Of a DNA stretch of 64,000 nt, positions 17,173 through 25,777 are shown one piece after another. The DNA comes from Breoghania sp963678585 (GTDB lineage Bacteria; Pseudomonadota; Alphaproteobacteria; Rhizobiales; Stappiaceae), in NCBI GenBank assembly GCA_963678585.2, contig CAXXGA010000002.1, forward strand, positions 186,001-250,000, read 5' to 3'. Every line of letters starts with the position of its first letter. Position 1 is the stretch's first letter. Both the position numbers and the translations under genes were made by a program. Below the pieces are notes generated by a model. It was not told the origin of the DNA. It was given only the letters and a program-made list of their open reading frames with translations, and did no database searches.

Positions 17173-18225
17173 TCACGACCCGTCTTCCAGTGCGCTCCAG
17201 AAGGTGCCCGGCGCCATTTCCCTTGCCGGACCGACGAGCTTTTCGCCACCAAGTCTGGCGAGAAGCGCATAGATATGCCGTGTGTCGGCGACTTCCGATG
17301 CGATCGGGCGTGACGGGATGCCCGCCCGGAAACGGGCGCGGAGCGTCTCGAAGGTCGTCTCGTCCGCGGCCTTCATGGCCGGACGCAGCGCCTCCCATGC
17401 CTCATCGGAGGTCTTCAGCAGGTCCTTGGTCTGGCGCGAGGCGGCGACGAAACCCAGCATGGCGGCGCGATGGGCATTGGCCCATTCCTCGTTGAACACA
17501 TAGCCGATGGCCGAAATCGCGCCCTCCGCGCCAAGGCGCATGGCGGCGTCATTGGCGTCCAGAATACGGGTGAAGCCCTTGGCTTCCAGTCGGGCGGCGT
17601 AGTGCCAGTAATTCAGCACGGCATCGAGTTCGCCCTGTTCCAGCTTCCTGGCCAGAAGCGGAGGAGCGCCGAAAACGATCTCGTTTTCATCCGCCGGATC
17701 GAAACCCGCTTCGCGCTCCGCCAGCCCGCGCAAGGTGAGCCAGCCCTTGTCGAGCGGTCCGCCCGCAATCCCGATCTTGCGTCCCTTCAGATCCTCAAGC
17801 GATGCAATGCCGGAGGAGGGCGCGGCCATCAGCGCGCCGACGGCGGAGGAAAACGGCACGAATGTGTAGGGTTTGCCGGACGCGCGCTGGCGCGAGACCC
17901 ACAGCCAGTCGGAGACGATCACATCCACCTCGCCGCCCTGAAGCGCCACCAGCGTCGCCTGATTGGAGGCATAGGGCACCATCTCGACCTTGATGCCGTT
18001 GGCTTCGTCGATCCGGTTGTCGATGAGGGTGGTCAGCTCCCAGTTCACCGTGCCGTATTTCAGCACGCCGACGCGGATGGTCTGGGCGGCCTTGGCGGTG
18101 CCCGTAACAGCGGCGATGCCAGCCGTGACGAGTGCGATCAGGGCGAAAGCGGTTGCCCGCAAGGCTGTCGGAGCCCGGCGTGCGCGTCCGGGCATGGTTT
18201 TCCGGCCCATGGTTTCCTCCCCCAT
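17173..18225 (-). CDS. ABC importer substrate-binding protein, nitrate/sulfonate/taurine type
   Basis: This 350-residue binding protein has a hydrophobic signal region (ATAFALIALVTAGIAAVTG) ending near AKA. The mature protein begins QTIRVGVLKYGTVNWEL and keeps NMT1/SsuA-like elements (DVIVSDWLWVSRQRASGKPY, LKGRKIGIAGGPLDKGW). The start at 18225 is preferred because GGGAGGAG lies just upstream. A second ATG at 18210 also has a good site (GGGGAGGAAA). The open frame to 18351 would put 42 charged residues before the signal. The gene heads an importer operon upstream of xoxF. The ligand is unknown. Confidence 0.87.
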   Translation of the reverse strand: MGEETMGRKTMPGRARRAPTALRATAFALIALVTAGIAAVTGTAKAAQTIRVGVLKYGTVNWELTTLIDNRIDEANGIKVEMVPYASNQATLVALQGGEVDVIVSDWLWVSRQRASGKPYTFVPFSSAVGALMAAPSSGIASLEDLKGRKIGIAGGPLDKGWLTLRGLAEREAGFDPADENEIVFGAPPLLARKLEQGELDAVLNYWHYAARLEAKGFTRILDANDAAMRLGAEGAISAIGYVFNEEWANAHRAAMLGFVAASRQTKDLLKTSDEAWEALRPAMKAADETTFETLRARFRAGIPSRPIASEVADTRHIYALLARLGGEKLVGPAREMAPGTFWSALEDGS

Positions 18226-18614
18226 GGTCTCCTCCCAAAGCGTTTCTCCGGCAACCGGCCGTCCGTCATGCGCGCCTCCTCGTCTCATGCGGGAGTTTTG
18301 CCGCGCCCGGCCCTTTTGATTGCAGGAACGATGGTACCGGATCGGCCGCACCCTTGAATATAGGCCCTAAGATCGAGACCGATCGGTCACTGGCTTACCT
18401 GTAAAATCGTTTGTCGAGATGATTGAAATCATTCAGGAAATTTCTGTCTTCGGCATTGTTTCCCGTCGTTTTTCGGTAATATGGGCACGTGAAAAATCGT
18501 AGATCGCGCAAAACGAAATTTACCTGAGCCACCCGGTTGGGCTAAGAGGGCCACAGCGCGCATCGGGGTGTCGTTTTTGCTCCCCTGCGCAACGCGAAAC
18601 GGGAGGGTTGCGAC
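18226..18614. promoter_or_regulatory. Divergent promoter region between the ABC importer and the MaoC gene
   Basis: The 389 bases separate divergent genes and contain no visible gene. The notable element is a perfect palindrome ATGATT-GA-AATCAT at 18419-18432, near the centre of the region and suitable as an operator for a dimeric regulator. GGGAGGG at about 18602-18608 is the ribosome site of the MaoC gene. Confidence 0.5.
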
Positions 18615-19085
18615 GTGTCGAGCCAGAAGATTGACGTGCGCGCCTATGCGCAGCGCATTGGTGAGGAAATCGGTGTTTCGGGCTGGATGCCCATCACCCA
18701 GGACATGATCGATACCTTTGCCGATCTGACCTACGACCATCAGTTCATCCATGTGGACGCCAAACGTGCGGCCACCGAAGGTCCCTTCGGCGGCACCATC
18801 GTGCATGGCTTCCTGACGCTGTCGCTGATCACCCGCATGGCGCGCGAGGCCGAGCCCGGCATCGAGGGTGCAGGCATGCTGATCAACTACGGCTTCGAGA
18901 AAGTGCGCTTCCTCCACGTGGTGCCGACCGGCTCCAACGTGCGCGGACGGGTGGTTCTGACGGAAGCCGAGGAGAAAAAGCCCGGCGAGTTCACCTTCAC
19001 CCATCGCATTACGGTGGAGATCGAAGGCATCGACCGTCCGGCCCTTGTCGCCGACTGGGTGACGCGGCTTTACATACAGCATTGA
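18615..19085 (+). CDS. MaoC-family hydratase/dehydratase
   Basis: This 156-residue hotdog-fold protein shows the (R)-hydratase/MaoC motif region ITQDMIDTFADLTYDHQFIHVDAKRA (about 31-56), with the Asp and His (DHQFIHVD) expected for hydration of enoyl-CoA, followed by FGGTIVHGFLTLSL. It starts with GTG at 18615 behind a GGGAGGG ribosome site. Closest recalled relatives are small NodN-like MaoC proteins. The substrate is unknown. It may act with the acyl-CoA enzymes at 31704-34352, although it is not in the same operon. Confidence 0.87.
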   Translation: MSSQKIDVRAYAQRIGEEIGVSGWMPITQDMIDTFADLTYDHQFIHVDAKRAATEGPFGGTIVHGFLTLSLITRMAREAEPGIEGAGMLINYGFEKVRFLHVVPTGSNVRGRVVLTEAEEKKPGEFTFTHRITVEIEGIDRPALVADWVTRLYIQH

Positions 19086-19098
19086 GCGGACGCACGGC

Positions 19099-19980
19099 TC
19101 AGCCGTTTCGAAGCTCTTCCAGCGCATCGATGCGGGGCCGGGCGCTGTCCCACATGGCCTCCGTCGTCGCCGCCACCAGCGCCTCCACCAGCGCCAGCAG
19201 GGCGACGGAACTGTCCCAGTTCGACGGCGCGGCCACCCGCGCCGCCAGCACGTGGCGGGCATGGGCGGCAATCGGCGAAAGCCACTGATCCGTCAGCAGC
19301 ACGATGGGAACGTTGCGCTTGGCCGCAACGGCGGCAAGCCGCGCCAGATCCTCCTGATAGCGGCGGATATCGAAGACGATCAGCAGATCGCGCCGGGTGA
19401 TGTCGAGCATCTGGTCCCGCCAGTTGTCGCTCTGGCCGACCAGATGCACCACGCCCGGCCGCACGATGCGCAGATGTGCGGAAAGATAGCGCGCCAACGC
19501 ATCGGTGAACCTTCCCCCGATGACATGAATGCGCGCGCGGGTCTGGGCGATCAGGTCGACCGTCGCCTCGAATTCGCCGGGCGGCAGAAGCGCGAATGTC
19601 TGGGTGATATTGTCGTCGAGCGCGGAGCGGAACCGCTCCAGAAAGGCGCGTTCGCCGCCACTCCCGGCTCCGGCCCCACCCCCGGCCGCAGGCTCCGGCG
19701 GTGCGTCGCGCTTGGCGAGCGGGGTGGCAAGCTGGGCGTTCAGTTCCGCCCGCAAGGCGCGCTGGAAGTCGGGATAGCTGTCAAAGCCGAGTTTTGCGAT
19801 GAAGCGCAGGATCGTCGGGGCGCTGACTGAGGCGTGGCGTGCGAACTCCGCCACCGTTTCCAGTCCGGTCACCGGGTAGCTGGCCAGAAGCGTGCGCGCC
19901 GCCTTCTGCTCGGTGGCGGTAAGCGCCTGCAGTCCCGTGCGGATCTGTTCGGCAACCGTCTGTTGTCTGTCGCCCGTCAC
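19099..19980 (-). CDS. RpiR-family transcriptional regulator (HTH plus SIS domain)
   Basis: The 293-residue regulator has an N-terminal helix-turn-helix of the RpiR type (about 1-80; TVAEFARHASVSAPTILRFI is the recognition region), a Gly/Ala-rich linker (about 88-105) and a SIS domain (about 130-270) that normally senses a phosphosugar or other small ligand. The GTG start at 19980 has GGGAGGAG four bases upstream. A much longer open frame reaching 20919 is only antisense shadow of the next gene. It is divergent from the amidohydrolase/TRAP operon and is the obvious candidate regulator of it. Confidence 0.88.
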   Translation of the reverse strand: MTGDRQQTVAEQIRTGLQALTATEQKAARTLLASYPVTGLETVAEFARHASVSAPTILRFIAKLGFDSYPDFQRALRAELNAQLATPLAKRDAPPEPAAGGGAGAGSGGERAFLERFRSALDDNITQTFALLPPGEFEATVDLIAQTRARIHVIGGRFTDALARYLSAHLRIVRPGVVHLVGQSDNWRDQMLDITRRDLLIVFDIRRYQEDLARLAAVAAKRNVPIVLLTDQWLSPIAAHARHVLAARVAAPSNWDSSVALLALVEALVAATTEAMWDSARPRIDALEELRNG

Positions 19981-20286
19981 GCCACTCCTCCCGATACCTT
20001 GAATTGCCCCAACGTATTTTCCCTCGCGTTCAAATTGACAGGCATCGCAAGCCCTGTAATATCTCAAAAACAGAGTGACGGAAATTCGCTTTTTGTAACA
20101 TCCGTTACGGAAAGCCGCTGCATAGGCGTCGGTTCTGACGGACGGGACGTAAAGGTAAGGGGCGTCCGGCAAGCGTTTTTTATTCGGCGTGGCGGGCGAT
20201 GCGGTGGTTTTCGTGTCTGGAGAGGGTTTGGGCGTGCGTCGATGATTTGCATCGGTGTCATGTTTGATCGGACAGGGGAGAGGGCT
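19981..20286. promoter_or_regulatory. Regulator/amidohydrolase divergent region with sigma-70 promoter and repeat operators
   Basis: The 306-base gap holds a near-consensus promoter on the plus strand, TTGACA (20035-20040), 16 bases, TAATAT (20057-20062). Just downstream is the pair GTGACGGAAA (from about 20075) and GTTACGGAAA (20104-20113). The second is part of the inverted repeat GTAAC-ATCC-GTTAC at 20095-20108. A repressor bound here would block elongation from the promoter, fitting autoregulation by the adjacent RpiR protein (inference). No gene is visible. Confidence 0.6.
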
Positions 20287-21063
20287 ATGGCGTTTGGGGC
20301 CGTTTCGGCGGACGAGCGTCCGGTCGTGTTGGAAAACACCTCCGGCAAGTCGGACTTCGTCATCCTGTGCGATCACGCGTCCAACCGGATACCGCTGCCG
20401 CTTCTTGATCTCGGCCTGCCCGGCGATGCGCTCAAGGCGCATATCGCATGGGATCCGGGTGCGCTGGGCGTTTCCAAAGCGCTCAGCCGGATGCTCGACG
20501 CCACGCTGATCTATCCGACGATTTCCCGCCTCGTGGCGGACTGCAACCGCATGCTCGATGCGCCCGATCTGGTGCCGGAGGTCAGCGAGGCGACGGTTAT
20601 CCCGGGCAATGCCGGGCTCGACGACGAGGCCCGCGACAGGCGCGTGAGGATGGTCCACGAGCCCTATCACGAGATGATCGACGCGGTGCTGGAGGAGCGC
20701 TCCGGACAGGGGCGCGCCAGCATCCTCGTCGCCATTCATTCCTACACGCCGGTCTACAAGGGCGTCGCGCGACCCTGGGAAATCGGCATCCTTTCCGATC
20801 TCGACCGCCGTCTTGCAGACGCGATGCTGGCGGACCTTCGCCGCGACGAAAGTCTGACGGTCGGCGACAACGAACCTTATGCGCCGGGCGACGGCGTCTA
20901 TTTCACGCTCACCCGGCACGGCGAGGCCCGCGGGCTGCCTTGCGTGATGGTGGAAATCCGAAACGACGAGATTGCCGACCCCAAGGCCGAAGAAGCCTGG
21001 GCGCGGCGTCTTGCAACCACATTGCAGGCCGCCCGGGAGGCGGTGGTGACGAAATCCGTCTGA
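20287..21063 (+). CDS. N-formylglutamate amidohydrolase family protein
   Basis: This 258-residue protein of the FGase family shows the expected blocks: ILCDHASNRIP (about 26-36), HIAWDPGALGVS, ISRLVADCNRM and AIHSYTPVY. Characterised members cleave N-formylglutamate in histidine degradation, but no other hut genes are nearby. The neighbouring glutamine-synthetase-like ligase suggests that here the enzyme may hydrolyse a gamma-glutamyl or other N-acyl glutamate intermediate (inference). The start at 20287 follows a strong AGGGGAGAGGG site. The long upstream open frame from 19834 is not conserved-looking. It opens a same-strand run that continues with TRAP transporter genes 53 bases on. Confidence 0.87.
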   Translation: MAFGAVSADERPVVLENTSGKSDFVILCDHASNRIPLPLLDLGLPGDALKAHIAWDPGALGVSKALSRMLDATLIYPTISRLVADCNRMLDAPDLVPEVSEATVIPGNAGLDDEARDRRVRMVHEPYHEMIDAVLEERSGQGRASILVAIHSYTPVYKGVARPWEIGILSDLDRRLADAMLADLRRDESLTVGDNEPYAPGDGVYFTLTRHGEARGLPCVMVEIRNDEIADPKAEEAWARRLATTLQAAREAVVTKSV

Positions 21064-21116
21064 GATCCGACGTCAGATCGGGCCGGACACCTCGCCGGAA
21101 CTAGGGGGCGAGGGCA

Positions 21117-21647
21117 GTGCTACAGGGAACAGCGGCAGTGCCGAAAGCAATCAGGACCTATGTGCGCTGGGTCGACGCGACGAACCGTTACGTCGGCCTT
21201 CTCGCCATGTATCTCGTCTTCGCGATGATGGGGATCCTTCTCTATTCGTCGTTCATGAAGTCGTTCTTCATCCCGCCCCTGTGGGGGCTGGAAATGGCCC
21301 AGTTCCTGCTCGTGGGCTACTACATCCTCGGCGGGGCATGGTCGCTCCAGAGCGACGATCACGTGCGCATGGACCTGATCTATGGCCGCTGGTCGCCGCG
21401 CTCGCGCGCCGTCATCGACGCCATCACCGTCGTCTTCCTCTTCGTCTATCTCGTCGTGCTGCTCTACGGCGGAATCTCGTCGACGAGCTACGCGCTCCAG
21501 TACGGCGAGCGCAGCTACTCCTCGTGGCGGCCCTACATGGCCCCGATCAAGATCATCATGTGCATCGGCATCGTGCTGATGCTGCTGCAGACGATTGCCG
21601 TGTTCTTCAAGGATGTGGCGGCCGCGCGCGGGGAGGACGTTCTGTGA
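21117..21647 (+). CDS. dctQ: TRAP transporter small permease (DctQ)
   Basis: This 176-residue membrane protein has four predicted membrane segments (about 27-47, 55-78, 100-122, 145-165) and the family pattern EMAQFLLVGYYILGGAWSLQSDDHVRMDL. It couples the binding protein to the large permease in a sodium-driven tripartite importer. It starts with GTG at 21117. A second GTG at 21138 is also possible. Its stop overlaps the dctM start by three bases, so the two permease subunits are translationally coupled. Confidence 0.92.
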   Translation: MLQGTAAVPKAIRTYVRWVDATNRYVGLLAMYLVFAMMGILLYSSFMKSFFIPPLWGLEMAQFLLVGYYILGGAWSLQSDDHVRMDLIYGRWSPRSRAVIDAITVVFLFVYLVVLLYGGISSTSYALQYGERSYSSWRPYMAPIKIIMCIGIVLMLLQTIAVFFKDVAAARGEDVL

Positions 21648-22969
21648 GCTATGAACTCATCGCCATCCTGATGTTCTCCACCATGATGGTGTTGCTCATC
21701 ACGGGGCAGCGCGTCTATGGGGCCATCGGTTTCGTGGCGGTCATCTTCTCGCTGCTGCTGTGGGGCAACGGCGGTGCGGAAATCGCCTTTTCCTCCGGCA
21801 TCAAGCTGATGAAGTGGTACCCGCTTCTCACCCTGCCCATGTTCATCTTCATGGGCTACATGTTGTCGGAATCCGGCATTGCGGACGATCTCTACCGCAT
21901 GTTCCACATCGCCATGGGCCCGGTGAACGGCGGTCTCGCCATCGGCACCATCCTGCTCATGGTCATCATCTCCGCCATGAATGGCCTGTCGGTCGCAGGC
22001 ATGGCCATCGGCGCGTCCATCGCGCTGCCGGAACTGCTGCGCCGCGGCTACGACAAGATCATGGTGACCGGCGTCATTCAGGCCGGTTCCTCGCTCGGCA
22101 TCCTCGTGCCGCCCTCCGTCGTGCTGGTGCTTTACGGCATGATCGCGCGCCAGCCGGTCGGCAAGCTGTGGCTTGCGGGCGCGCTGCCGGGGCTTCTCAT
22201 GGCGGGCATGTTCATCGTCTATATCGCGGTGCGTTGCTGGATGAACCCGCTGCTCGGGCCTGCGCTCCACAAGGAAGCACGCGAGGAACTGACCACGCGC
22301 GACAAGCTCCGCTTCGTCGTGGCGGGCCTCATTCCGCTGGCGATCTTCGCCTCCATGATGGGGCTTTTCGTGACCGGCAAGACCTCGCTGGTGGAAAGCT
22401 CCGCCGTGGGCGCTGTCGGCGCGATGCTGGCTGCGCTGGTGCGCGGGCGTCTCACCTTCAAGGTCATTCACGACACCTGCCAGAAGACGCTCGGCATCTC
22501 CTGCATGTTCATGTGGATCATCCTCGCGGCACTTGCCTTCGGCGCGGTCTTCGACGGGCTCGGCGCGGTCAAGGCGATCGAGGCCTTCTTCGTGGACCGG
22601 CTGGCGCTGAGCCCCTGGGAGATCCTGATCATGATGCAGATCTCCTACCTGATCATGGGCATGTTCCTCGACGATACGGCCATGCTGGTCATCGTCGCGC
22701 CGCTCTATGTGCCGCTGGTGGGTGCGCTTGATTTCGATCTCGTCTGGTATGGCGTGCTCTACACCATCACCTGCCAGATCGCCTATATGACGCCGCCCTT
22801 TGGCTACAACCTGTTCCTGATGCGGGCCATGGCCCCGCCGCAGATTTCGCTGGCCGACATCTATCGCTCCATCGTGCCCTTCGTGGCCGTGATGCTTGTC
22901 GCGCTCGCCATCGTGATGGCTTTCCCGCAGATCGCCCTTTGGCTGCCGAGCGTCGTCTACGGCCACTGA
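21644..22969 (+). CDS. dctM: TRAP transporter large permease (DctM)
   Basis: This 441-residue protein has roughly twelve hydrophobic segments typical of DctM, with SAMNGLSVAGMAIGASIALPELLRRGYDK and GSSLGILVPPSVVLVLYG as recognisable family blocks. It forms the ion-coupled channel of the importer. The GTG start at 21644 overlaps the dctQ stop (GTGA) behind GGGGAGGA. An open frame beginning at 21281 is a shadow of dctQ in another frame. Confidence 0.93.
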   Translation: MSYELIAILMFSTMMVLLITGQRVYGAIGFVAVIFSLLLWGNGGAEIAFSSGIKLMKWYPLLTLPMFIFMGYMLSESGIADDLYRMFHIAMGPVNGGLAIGTILLMVIISAMNGLSVAGMAIGASIALPELLRRGYDKIMVTGVIQAGSSLGILVPPSVVLVLYGMIARQPVGKLWLAGALPGLLMAGMFIVYIAVRCWMNPLLGPALHKEAREELTTRDKLRFVVAGLIPLAIFASMMGLFVTGKTSLVESSAVGAVGAMLAALVRGRLTFKVIHDTCQKTLGISCMFMWIILAALAFGAVFDGLGAVKAIEAFFVDRLALSPWEILIMMQISYLIMGMFLDDTAMLVIVAPLYVPLVGALDFDLVWYGVLYTITCQIAYMTPPFGYNLFLMRAMAPPQISLADIYRSIVPFVAVMLVALAIVMAFPQIALWLPSVVYGH

Positions 22970-23123
22970 TCTGCGCGCTGATCGGGTCCGGCACGCCGGG
23001 CCCGCGAATGCCGGGTTCCTTTCGCCCGGATCAATGGAGAGGAAAAGGAAGAGGTTCCCCGGGCGAAGGCGTCAGACCGTAAGTGCCCACGGAGCCGGAT
23101 CAACACCCAGGGGAATGAGAGAC

Positions 23124-24176
23124 ATGACCAACAGACGCGATTTTCTCAAGAATGCCGGTCTTGCGACAGCCGCAGCCGCCGGCGCCACCACGCTTGCCGC
23201 TCCCGCGGTGCACGGTCAGTCGCCGATCAAGTGGCGTCTTCAGACCTATGCGGGCCCGGCTCTGGCCGAACACGTGATCAAGCCCTCCATCGACGCCTTC
23301 AACAAGGTCGCCAATGGCGAGATGGAGATCGAGCTTTACACAGCCGACCAGCTCGTGCCGACGAGCGAGCTTTTCCGCGCCATGCAGAACGGCACCATCG
23401 ACGCCGTGCAGTCGGATGACGATTCCATCGCCGCGCCCGTCGATGTGTCGGTCTTCGGCGGCTACTTCCCGTTTGCCACCCGCTACTCGCTGGACGTGCC
23501 GGTGCTGTTCAACCAGTGGGGCCTGAAGGAAATCTGGGAAGAGGCCTATGCGGAAGTGGAAGGCGTGAAGTGGCTTTCCGCCGGTTCCTGGGACCCGTGC
23601 CACTTCAACACCAAGGATCCGATCCGCTCGCTCGAAGACCTCAAGGGCAAGCGCGTCTTCACCTTCCCGACGGCCGGTCGCTTCCTGTCGCGCTTCGGCG
23701 TCGTGCCCGTCACGTTGCCCTGGGAAGACGTGGAAGTCGCCGTCCAGACCGGCGAGCTTGACGGCATCGCATGGTCGGGCATCACCGAGGATTACACGGT
23801 GGGCTGGGCGGACGTGACGCCCTACTTCCTCACCAACAACATCTCCGGTGCGTGGATCGGTTCCTACTTTGCCAATTCCGAGCGCTGGGAAGCCCTGCCG
23901 GAGCACCTCAAGACACTGTTCAACCTGTGCATGGACAGCTCCCACTACTACCGCCAGCACTGGTACTGGGGTGGCGAGGCAAAGCTGCGCGTGGAAGGCA
24001 CCAAGATGCAGCTCACCACCATTCCCGATGCCGAATGGCAGACGGTGGAAAACGAGGCCCACAAGTTCTGGGACGAGATCGCCGACACTAGCCCGCGCAC
24101 GGCCAAGGTTGTCGAGATCTTCCGCGCCTATTCGGCGGCAATGAAGAAGGCCGGTCCTCCGTACCGCTACAGCTGA
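23124..24176 (+). CDS. dctP: TRAP transporter solute-binding protein (DctP family), Tat-exported
   Basis: The 350-residue periplasmic receptor starts MTNRRDFLKNAG, a twin-arginine signal (RRDFLK) followed by an Ala-rich stretch ending AVHG. The mature protein begins IKWRLQTYAG and has DctP-type segments (ELYTADQLVPTSELFRAM, LKGKRVFTFPTAGRFLSRFG). The TakP/DctP group often binds organic acids through a conserved arginine. The ligand cannot be read from sequence. Another ATG nine bases upstream (23115) is in frame, but the distance from AGGGGA favours 23124. A hairpin follows the gene, consistent with higher abundance of the binding-protein mRNA. Confidence 0.92.
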   Translation: MTNRRDFLKNAGLATAAAAGATTLAAPAVHGQSPIKWRLQTYAGPALAEHVIKPSIDAFNKVANGEMEIELYTADQLVPTSELFRAMQNGTIDAVQSDDDSIAAPVDVSVFGGYFPFATRYSLDVPVLFNQWGLKEIWEEAYAEVEGVKWLSAGSWDPCHFNTKDPIRSLEDLKGKRVFTFPTAGRFLSRFGVVPVTLPWEDVEVAVQTGELDGIAWSGITEDYTVGWADVTPYFLTNNISGAWIGSYFANSERWEALPEHLKTLFNLCMDSSHYYRQHWYWGGEAKLRVEGTKMQLTTIPDAEWQTVENEAHKFWDEIADTSPRTAKVVEIFRAYSAAMKKAGPPYRYS

Positions 24177-24217
24177 GCCAAAATCCGGGGCGGCGGCGCG
24201 CAGCCGTCGTCCCGTCT

Positions 24218-24260
24218 CGTCATCGCCAAGGCTGGCGCTGCGCCGTCCTTCGCAATGACG
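24218..24260. repeat. Intergenic stem-loop after dctP (dispersed-repeat type)
   Basis: A 14-base arm CGTCATCGCCAAGG is inverted as CCTTCGCAATGACG with two mismatches around a 15-base centre. The CGTCATTGCGAAGG sequence resembles short palindromic elements common between rhizobial genes. It may protect the dctP transcript 3' end. Confidence 0.6.
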
Positions 24261-24303
24261 ACATCATCTCCCGAATGGAAATCTCTCTGAACGGCGGTCC
24301 CTC

Positions 24304-25674
24304 ATGACAGGCAATCTCTCTTTCGACGAACTCACGGCACTGGTGGACGCAGACGAGATCGACACGGTTCTCGTCTGTATGGTCGACATGCAGGGCCGTC
24401 TTATCGGCAAGCGGTTCCATGCCCGCTTCTTCGTCGACGGCGGGCATGAGGAAACCCATGGCTGCGACTATCTGCTGGCCAACGATATCGATATGGAGCC
24501 CGTGCCGGGCTACGAGGCGACGAACTGGGCGACCGGCTACGGCGATTTCGTGATGAAGCCGGACATGTCGACCTTGCGCCGCGTGCCCTGGCTGGAAGGC
24601 ACGGCGCTCGTTCTATGCGATGTGCTTGACCATCATCACCACGAGCCGCTGCCGCATTCCCCGCGCGCGATCCTGAAATCGCAGATCGACCGGCTGGAGA
24701 AACTCGGCTACCGCGCCTTCTTCGCCTCCGAACTGGAATTCTATCTGTTCGACGAGAGTTACGAGACCGCGCGCGTGAAGCGCTACGGCGATCTGGATAC
24801 GGCCGGTCGCTATATCGAGGACTACCACATCTTCCAGACTTCCAAGGAAGAGGGGGTCATGCGCGCCGTCCGTAACGGGCTTCAGGGCGCAGGCATTCCG
24901 GTTGAGAACTCCAAGGGCGAATGGGGCCCCGGTCAGGAGGAAATCAACGTCCGCTACACGGACGCGCTGGAAATGGCGGATCGCCACGTCATCATCAAGA
25001 ACGGCATCAAGGAGATCGCGCATCTGGCGGGCAAGGCCGTCACCTTCATGGCGAAATGGGACTACGAGCTTGCTGGAAGCTCCGCCCATGTCCACGCCTC
25101 GCTGTGGGACGAGGCGGGCCGCACGCCGCTCTTTCAAGATGAGAACGACCAGTATGGCATGTCGGCGCTGATGAAGAGCTTCATGGCGGGCCAGCTGAAA
25201 TACGCCGCCGACATGACGGTGTTTCTGGCCCCCTACATCAATTCCTACAAGCGCTTCCAGTCCGGGACGTTTGCGCCGACCAAGCTTGTCTGGTCGCGCG
25301 ACAACCGTACAGCGGGCTTCCGACTTTGCGGGGAGGGCACCAAGGCCATCCGCACCGAATGCCGGATCGGCGGCGCGGACCTGAACCCCTATCTCGCCTT
25401 CGCAGCCCTTCTCGCCACCGGCATTGCGGGCATCGAGGAAGGGCTTGAACTCGGCGCGCCGCATGTCGGCGATGCCTATGTCGGCGATGATTTGCGCGAA
25501 ATTCCCAAGACGTTGCGCGAGGCGACGGTTGCGCTCGACGGCTCCGCTCTCATGCGCAAGACCTTCGGCGACGCCATGGTCGACCACTATGTCCACACCG
25601 CGAAGTGGGAACAGATGGAATATGACCGCCGCGTCACCGATTGGGAGTTGAAGCGCGGCTTCGAGCGGTATTGA
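24304..25674 (+). CDS. Glutamine-synthetase-like gamma-glutamyl ligase
   Basis: This 456-residue protein covers the full glutamine synthetase fold: beta-grasp N-domain (about 1-110) and catalytic domain with FASELEFYLFD (metal-binding Glu residues), GPGQEEINVRY, HVHASLW and the NRTAGFRLCG/RTECRIGGADLNPYLAFAALL blocks. It lacks the GlnA adenylylation tail. Such GlnA-like enzymes of the PuuA/IpuC/GlnT type join glutamate to an amine instead of ammonia. The surrounding alcohol and aldehyde dehydrogenases and amidohydrolase suggest an amino-alcohol or polyamine substrate (inference). It follows dctP by 127 bases and is followed by the aldehyde dehydrogenase after 103 bases. Confidence 0.9.
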   Translation: MTGNLSFDELTALVDADEIDTVLVCMVDMQGRLIGKRFHARFFVDGGHEETHGCDYLLANDIDMEPVPGYEATNWATGYGDFVMKPDMSTLRRVPWLEGTALVLCDVLDHHHHEPLPHSPRAILKSQIDRLEKLGYRAFFASELEFYLFDESYETARVKRYGDLDTAGRYIEDYHIFQTSKEEGVMRAVRNGLQGAGIPVENSKGEWGPGQEEINVRYTDALEMADRHVIIKNGIKEIAHLAGKAVTFMAKWDYELAGSSAHVHASLWDEAGRTPLFQDENDQYGMSALMKSFMAGQLKYAADMTVFLAPYINSYKRFQSGTFAPTKLVWSRDNRTAGFRLCGEGTKAIRTECRIGGADLNPYLAFAALLATGIAGIEEGLELGAPHVGDAYVGDDLREIPKTLREATVALDGSALMRKTFGDAMVDHYVHTAKWEQMEYDRRVTDWELKRGFERY

Positions 25675-25777
25675 GTGGGAATCTGACGATGGGGGAGGGC
25701 GCGGGGAACTCCGCCCCCTCTTATCGAACTGCACATAACGATTACCGGCGAAAAGCCGATCAACTCTGGAACCTGAC

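Noticed and set aside
19981..20919. N-terminal extension of the RpiR frame (to 606 residues)
   Set aside because: The added part is antisense to the amidohydrolase gene. A GTG with an excellent ribosome site at 19980 gives the normal family length.
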